From assembly GCA_015680685.1 (NCBI GenBank), contig MNCI01009275.1, forward strand, positions 116,838-180,837: 64,000 nucleotides of DNA. Reading direction: 5' to 3'. Below the pieces are notes generated by a model. That model ran no database searches, had not been told where the DNA came from, and saw only the letters and a list, made by a program, of their open reading frames with translations. This DNA comes from Gnetum montanum (Eukaryota; Streptophyta; Gnetopsida; Gnetales; Gnetaceae). This document shows positions 58,260 to 64,000 of this stretch, one piece after another; the stretch's first letter is position 1; every line of letters begins with the position of its first letter. A program made the translations under genes and the position numbers.

Positions 58260-59545
58260 GTTGTTGGTTGTTTCAAGATGATGTGGAATCACTAGACAAG
58301 TATGAGATATAATAGCTATACAAGTGGGTCCTACCCAAAGAAAGCTACAACCCTTAGTTCCCTTGTCTAACCGTGCCTGAAAATGTTTATAGGCACTCAA
58401 GGAGTTGAATGCAACACATACCTATTTAGCAAAACACACATGTTAGAATCACCAAATTGGAAAAATTACACTATGTTAGACAAAACCATACATTGTGATC
58501 AATTGTACATTGAGATGAAATGGACTTAGAAGGTATTGCAAGAATCAGCATGTGAGGTGTCTTACCATAGGTATAATGAATTCATGTGTTTTATTAGTGG
58601 TCAGAGTAATCACTTTCCTTCCTTTCCAAGATTCAAACTAGGTCCAAACCATATCCATTAACATCACATTATTCCTATACTTAGATAAACAACCATAAGC
58701 CTACCATCATTACAAGGAGTATCATCACTTGGCATTGTGTCCAATGGAGGAGTTTATTGATTTCACTTTATTATTGTTTATTATTTTTTTGAAATTCCTG
58801 AGAAGCCACCTACCTTCAAGCATGGGTAAATGTCTTTCTAGTAGAACCCCTAGAAATTTATTCTATGCATAAGTTTTATTTTTTTCCTATGTGATCCTTA
58901 CCAAAGGACTACCTTCAAGCATGGGTAACACATCTTTGTAGTGACATGGTAAGGTAGCACTTATTGTACTTCTACTTCCATTTTCGTGAGATCTACAAGC
59001 ACATTATTACAACCTTAGCAATGTGATAAGTCATACAATAGTGGTCCAAAAAATTCCATAAATCCTCGTGATGTTACACTCTTCACATTCCCACTTGGCT
59101 CTTCACTCTTCAGTCCAAGCATAATGATCACAAGTTTATTCTTAGTTTGATGATGAAAAGAATATCATTATGGTCATGGTAAGAATCTCTTATTAATGGA
59201 ATGAATAGATGGGTGTTGTGGTTTTACTATACAAATAATCAATCCATAATGACTTGATAACATAGAGAAATCTTCACCTTATTGAGATTACATCTTTCCT
59301 TATTCTTGGTGTTTTATTAACAATCAAAATTATTTACAAAGGAAATGAAAACAAAGTATGGAAAAGATAGTAAGAATTAGAAAAAGATGTAAAAAATAAA
59401 AAAGGTCAAAGAATGAAAAATTCTTAAAGAAATGAAAAATGTGGAAGAATAGTAAAAATTTAAGAAATGGAAAAGTATAAAAGAATGTGAAAAATGAAAA
59501 GAAAATGAAATATTTAGTGAAGTACCTACGATTCCAGATTGACAC
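58260..59545 (-). other. Noncoding 3' domain of B4
   Basis: On the minus strand it starts at tagtcatgggggtgtc (59557-59542), followed by a T-rich tract (59330-59520), ccataatgatattctt (about 59160-59175) and the conserved hairpin block with tttgggtaggacccacttg (58345-58322). It is collinear with the B3 domain at 20641-21870. The 59330-59560 open piece is the T-rich tract. Confidence 0.7.
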
Positions 59546-61330
59546 CCCCATGACTATCATTAAGATTAGTTAATCAAAAGATAGAATAGGTAGAGGTCTA
59601 TCGGTTAGGTAGGGTAGATTTCTGAAAATGTTCATAGTAGCATTTGACTTGTTGGATATTAACAAGAATGAGCTTATGTGGACAAGATGGATGGTAGATA
59701 TTTAAGGTACCAGATGGGTAAGTGGCTTGAATAATGTATGGTCCCTTCCTAAGTGTTTGAGATTTGGTTTTTCGGGGTAGATGATTAGGATCATAATAGA
59801 GAACTTTATCACCTAGTTTTATGGTTGTATGTCTTATTCATGAATCATGCCTTAACTTGGAGTAACATTTATGGATGTCATGTATCATAAGTACTACAAG
59901 CTGATTTTTCTCTAAAAGGTTTAAGTTCATCAAACATTATTTTTGGGCTAGGCTTAGATATAGATCAAGTTCACTAGTAGTAGCTAGAGTGTGGAGCTCT
60001 ACCTAGATTGGAAGCATTAGCAACTTACCATAAACTAACTCATATGGTGAGTATCCTAGTAATTTTCTAGTTAGTTACTTCAGCTTGACTATTTGCTTGG
60101 GGATGATATGGTGTTGTTAACTTATGATTCACCCCAAGTTGTTGCATGAGCTTCTTAAATGTAACACCCATAAAGTGAGTTCCATTGCTTGATATGAGCA
60201 TTCTAGATACTCCAAATCTATTCACCACATGCTTCTGGAAAAATTTGGCAACTGTCTTTGTTGTATAGTCTTTAACTATTTTTGCCTTTGCCCACTTTGT
60301 ATGGTAATCCATAGTCACAATTATGTATGATTTTCCATTCAACATTAGTTGTATGGGCCCCACAAAATCAATTCCCCATATGTCAAAAGGTTGAAGTGGT
60401 TATATCCAATGTTGTGGTCCTTTGTATCTAGTCGTAACTCCTCCATCTCTTTGGCATCACTCATAAGATTGTGTGAAAGTTTTGGCATCTCTAAACAAGG
60501 TAGCACAAAAGTAGCTTGTCATCATTAATTTGAGTGCTATTCTTTACCATGCATAGTAGCCATTACAAGGACCTTCGTGGATGTCTTGTAAAGCTCTCTG
60601 TTGATCATTGTTTGCCACACACCATCTAATGAGCCCATCTACACAAATCTTGTATAAATTACCATTAATTTACATATATCTTTTTGCTTTGTGAAGGAAT
60701 TTCTATAATTACTTATTAGTTCATTTAGTAGGAAGCTCTTGTATGGATAGATATGTCAGATATTTTATAGTGCATGGCTTCCATGTTGGATTTACAGCCT
60801 TCACTATTTTGGTAAACAATTTTTCATCAAGGAATTAGTCTAATAAAGGGTCTTCTTGATCTTTGAAATCCCATTTCAACCTTGATAGATAATTAGCTAG
60901 CACATTTTCTATTCCTTTCTTATCAGTTATCGTGATGTTGAAATCTTGTAAGATAACAAGCCATTATATCACTCTAGGATTGACCATTGGTTTTTTCATA
61001 AGAAATCAAATGGCACTATGATCAATATGGACATAGATCTAATACCCTAGCATGTAGTGTCTAAAATTTTCATCATGTACACCACTACCATCTTCTCCTT
61101 TTTGGTGATGGTGTAGTTTAATTATGTCCTTATGATGCTTTTGTTGGCACAGTGTATGTAATAAGGTCTCTTCTCGTCATCTAGTTGTGTGTGCATTGCA
61201 CCAAACACATAGTTTGAAGCATTAGTCATAATATGAAAAGGCTTGGACCAATCCTGAGCTTGAAGGATTTTTGTTTCAACAAGTTTCTGATTCAAAGCTT
61301 CAAATGCAAGCTCAAGATAATGATAATGGT
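59546..61330 (-). pseudogene. B4 RNase H and integrase remnant
   Basis: The minus strand, from about 61320, shows AFEALNQKLVETKILQA and then PFHIMTNASNYVFGA, the RNase H start with the first Asp changed to Asn, then YYIHCANKS. The integrase zinc region lies at about 60720-60420. The core (60363-60067) has VTMDYHTKWAKA, LISSNGTHFMG (second catalytic Asp replaced by Ser) and NSQAEVTN (Glu kept). A C-terminal tail near 59800 (LGDKVLYYDPNHLPRK) precedes the 3' domain. RT upstream of 61330 is missing: the sequence at 61330-61500 does not continue it. Confidence 0.84.
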
Positions 61331-62467
61331 ACTTACCATGCTTTGTTTCAATAAATAAATAAATAGAAGGATCACAAGAGAACACCAGGAAATCACATGA
61401 TTCATCTATGCTAATGCACAAAGCACCCATCCACAAGCCTCTATTATGTCTCTCTTCCATGATGAGTTCCTGGCTCCACCTTAGAGTGTCATAAAACATT
61501 CACTTCCTTAAATGTAGAGTGTTTTTTAACTTGTTTTTTTTTCATTTTCCAGGTCTTGTTTTACAAATGTAGGCATACCTGTTTCAAGGTGTTTGTGCAC
61601 TATAGTGGAATGTAGCAGAGCTACTAGTGTGCTTTTTGAGGCTATAATTATTTGTAAATGTTTCTTTGATGGTCTTATTCAAATCCAAAAAATATTGTTT
61701 AGTGTGCCAAGGAGAACTAGCAATAGCAGTTTGTGTTGACCTACTAAAAGATCTAGAATGATTATCTCGCTTGCTTTGAAGATCATCGTAAATGATGATG
61801 ACTATGAAACACATGCTTCATTGATGATTCGTGCATCATTTTCCATACGATGGCCTTGCAAAGAAATATGGAATTGTATGACTAAATAATTATTCTACAT
61901 CTAGGGAAATTTTATTTTCTAAAAGCAACTTGTACAGGATAAATTTTGAAACTGAACTTATGATCCTATGGAGGGGATTACATTTTCAGGAAAGATAAAG
62001 ATAGATTTTATAAATTGATCAAGCAACGATGGGCCAACAAAAATAAAGCATGTATTTTTTTCCTATAACATAAATATTGTCTCAAATAAGTAGTCTCAAC
62101 ACAAGAAAAAAACACATGTAACTCATCTTCAAGAGCTCCTAACCTACACAACCTATAAACATGCTCTTCTTAGAAGAGTTAAATCCATCTTCCACTTTCA
62201 ATTCTAAGATAATGTAAATTTTAGCAAAGCTTGCTAATAGCACTTCAATACTTGATTGGAATTATATCAGTACTACTCTAGCAAAGCACCATTTGATACC
62301 ACCCTTAAGTCCAAGATTAGCTAGATGACCTAGAACAAACCCAAGATGGACTATGCCTCAATATTCAACACACCTTCACACACATCATAAACGTACATCA
62401 CTTGTTAGTTTATGGGTTAGAAGTGTATCGAGTACATTACATAAAATCATATAAGTAACATGACCAA
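61331..62467. other. Unassigned stretch
   Basis: An open minus piece at 61814-61584 has a Ser- and Lys-rich composition and no recognised domain. I see no repeat border. It could be older intergenic DNA or an unknown repeat. Confidence 0.4.
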
Positions 62468-62471
62468 CACA

Positions 62472-62494
62472 ACACACACACACACACACACACA
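62472..62494. repeat. AC microsatellite
   Basis: About 11 uninterrupted AC units. 62495-63182 next to it shows nothing recognised. Confidence 0.95.
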
Positions 62495-63182
62495 AGCATG
62501 ACCACAAGAAGCATATGCATCCAGAAGAGACACTATCCTCTTATAAGAGCTAAAACACATTCCTACTCTAACATATCTAGCCCTATGCCCCACTCTTGAA
62601 GACAAGGGTGATGGCTCAAGCATTGAAGCCAAGGCTTCTCCACAAGCCTACATATCCTTATGATAAAGTAAACAAGGAATTAGGGCTAATGTAGTTCTTT
62701 AGTAATGGATGTGATAGCATGGAACTCTTGAGGATCTCCATGCTTTTCTGGCCCCCTTTCCAAAGAGATACAACTTTGATCCACTGATAAGGCATATTTT
62801 CCTACACTCTCACCTACTTGACAGAAGTGACATCCTTGAAGCTTAATTCTTTATTTGTACATACATTCAAACATGGAGAGTATCATGGATATTGAGGGTT
62901 TTAAACAACTCAAAACTATGAAAATTATAGACAAGAAGGTTCAATGGTTAGGGTCATCCATCATAAAGCACAACTTTTGAACTCAACTTGACATCCAACC
63001 AAGGTTTAGAGATGTCCACAAAACCTAAGATAAGGAAGAAAAGGCTTGTCCTTTTTCATGGAAATTGTACCAACCTTTCTACCTAGATTGAGACTTGCTT
63101 CACATGCAAACCTTTCGTACACTTATAGTGATACAAAGGTGTAGTGTTTAGAAGGTTCTCATTCCTTCATTTAAATCCAATG

Positions 63183-63513
63183 CTTCCTTCTCAAAGATTC
63201 TTTCTTAATACTATGCTTTTTCCTTAAAGATGTAGTCATAATCTTGTGCTTCATGCTCGAAGACACAGTCTAATCTAGTGCTTCCTACTTGAAGACATGT
63301 TCTTAAATCCAACTCTTTCTACTTGAAGATGGCTTCTCACCACTACACTTCCCACTTGAAGGTGTAGCCAAATATTGAGCACTTCCTACTCAAACATGCC
63401 TTCTCACCACTATGCTTCCTACTCAAAGATGTAGCCAAAATCATGTGCTTCCTACTCGAAGAAATATTCAAAACCTTATGCTTCCTACTCAAAGATGTAG
63501 TCAAGCACATATA
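63183..63513. repeat. 33-bp minisatellite, ten copies
   Basis: The core cttcctactcaaag (with variants) starts at 63183, 63216, 63249, 63281, 63315, 63348, 63382, 63415, 63448 and 63481, so the step is 32 to 34 bp. The unit is 11 codons, which keeps a minus frame open (63555-63343, repeated LSRKH). I do not regard that as a gene. Confidence 0.88.
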
Positions 63514-63639
63514 CCACATAGCTAGGGTCTTCATCAAGAATATGCACTTTACCACTTTAACTCTCTATCCAGAATCAATTCATGAAGGAGATAGTTCTAC
63601 TAGGATGACCATGCTTTGCCCCTCTTGGTATTCACTACC

Positions 63640-63970
63640 CTAACTGATTACCAAATCCACCACCTTGTGCTAAGGTGACTAGGCACTCATGGACTTGTTA
63701 GAAGAAGTTTAAAACTTCCATATCTTACTCTTGTTCATCCCCATTTGAGATCATCAATAGGTCATGAGGTTGATGCTCAACTGCATTCAACCTATGATTC
63801 TCATCTTTCCTATTACCACCACTTCTCATTTTAAGCTTTTGAGAGCATTCTCAAGCATAATGCCTTTCACCATAGATGTAGCATTTCAAGTTTGGATTCC
63901 TCAAAGAATATTGAGATTACCCACCACAATGTAATCATTTATTCCATAGCCCCTTTTGTTCTTGGAAAGC
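63640..63970 (-). pseudogene. gag zinc-knuckle fragment at the window edge
   Basis: On the minus strand near 63890-63830 the frame reads KCYIYGERHYA*ECSQKLKM. This is a Cys-x2-Cys-x4-His-x4-Cys knuckle with the second Cys changed to Tyr and a stop inside. It is followed by NRKDENHRLNAVEHQPH. The spacing suits a retrotransposon gag, possibly Copia-type. The rest of the element lies outside the window. Confidence 0.55.
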
Positions 63971-64000
63971 TTGACATTTCCCATGCCCCTAGGATTAGTT

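Noticed and set aside
63183-63513. Regularly spaced repeats that could suggest a CRISPR array
   Set aside because: The repeats are contiguous and imperfect, with no unique spacers, and the setting is a plant nuclear genome.

Overview
This window looks like repeat-rich nuclear DNA from a seed plant with a large genome. I infer a gymnosperm or similar lineage, but nothing in the sequence names the species. The reasons are: nested LTR retrotransposons whose open frames are riddled with stops at Gln, Trp and Arg codons; an L1-type LINE with a plant DUF4283-like ORF1; an RTE-type LINE; and a plant LRR receptor-like protein gene with a tandem 3' copy. I see no intact cellular gene, no rRNA, no convincing tRNA and no CRISPR. 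Eight single N bases mark unresolved joins or ambiguous bases.

Layout, left to right. 1-244 is the edge of a minus-strand LTR (family B). 488-3680 is a decayed minus-strand LINE (ORF2 then ORF1). About 3125-7735 is a tandem duplication that copied the LINE 5' part, a spacer and the 3' end of an LRR receptor-like protein gene. The longer LRR copy continues to 9262 and is broken by at least three frameshifts. 9263-10410 is a remnant of LTR family A, followed by a 5'-truncated Copia element (10411-13442) with its 3' LTR. 14640-15106 is a 138-bp tandem repeat. 15651-18881 is a complete but almost hollow family-A element (A1) with perfect AAAAC target duplications.

19086-46689 is dominated by Gypsy-like elements on the plus strand. 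B3 has gag and protease, then a long noncoding 3' domain. It is followed by an LTR, an unusual ORF encoding a possible coiled-coil protein (C1), and another LTR. B2 starts near 27855, is interrupted at 29907/36595 by the complete element B1 (29908-36589, target duplication GCAAG), and carries the only full RT-RNase H-integrase series. B2 is again followed by an LTR-like block, a second coiled-coil ORF (C2) and an LTR. That LTR abuts an RTE LINE cut inside its reverse transcriptase.

48907 to about 57390 is a large minus-strand family-A element (A2) with gag, protease and an integrase tail but no RT or integrase core. 57556-61330 is a minus-strand B-like element (B4). The remainder holds a CA microsatellite, a 33-bp minisatellite and a gag zinc-knuckle fragment.

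The most interesting signals are these: (1) GATATC palindromes spaced mostly 14 bp apart just upstream of the LTR TATA boxes in more than one LTR type; (2) a conserved noncoding 3' domain with a hairpin and duplicated polypurine tracts in the B elements; (3) the coiled-coil ORF, always found between two LTRs and downstream of a B-type 3' domain; (4) two short contigs between single Ns that are placed in the wrong orientation, shown in one case by the target duplication and in the other by the polypurine tract and LTR edge.
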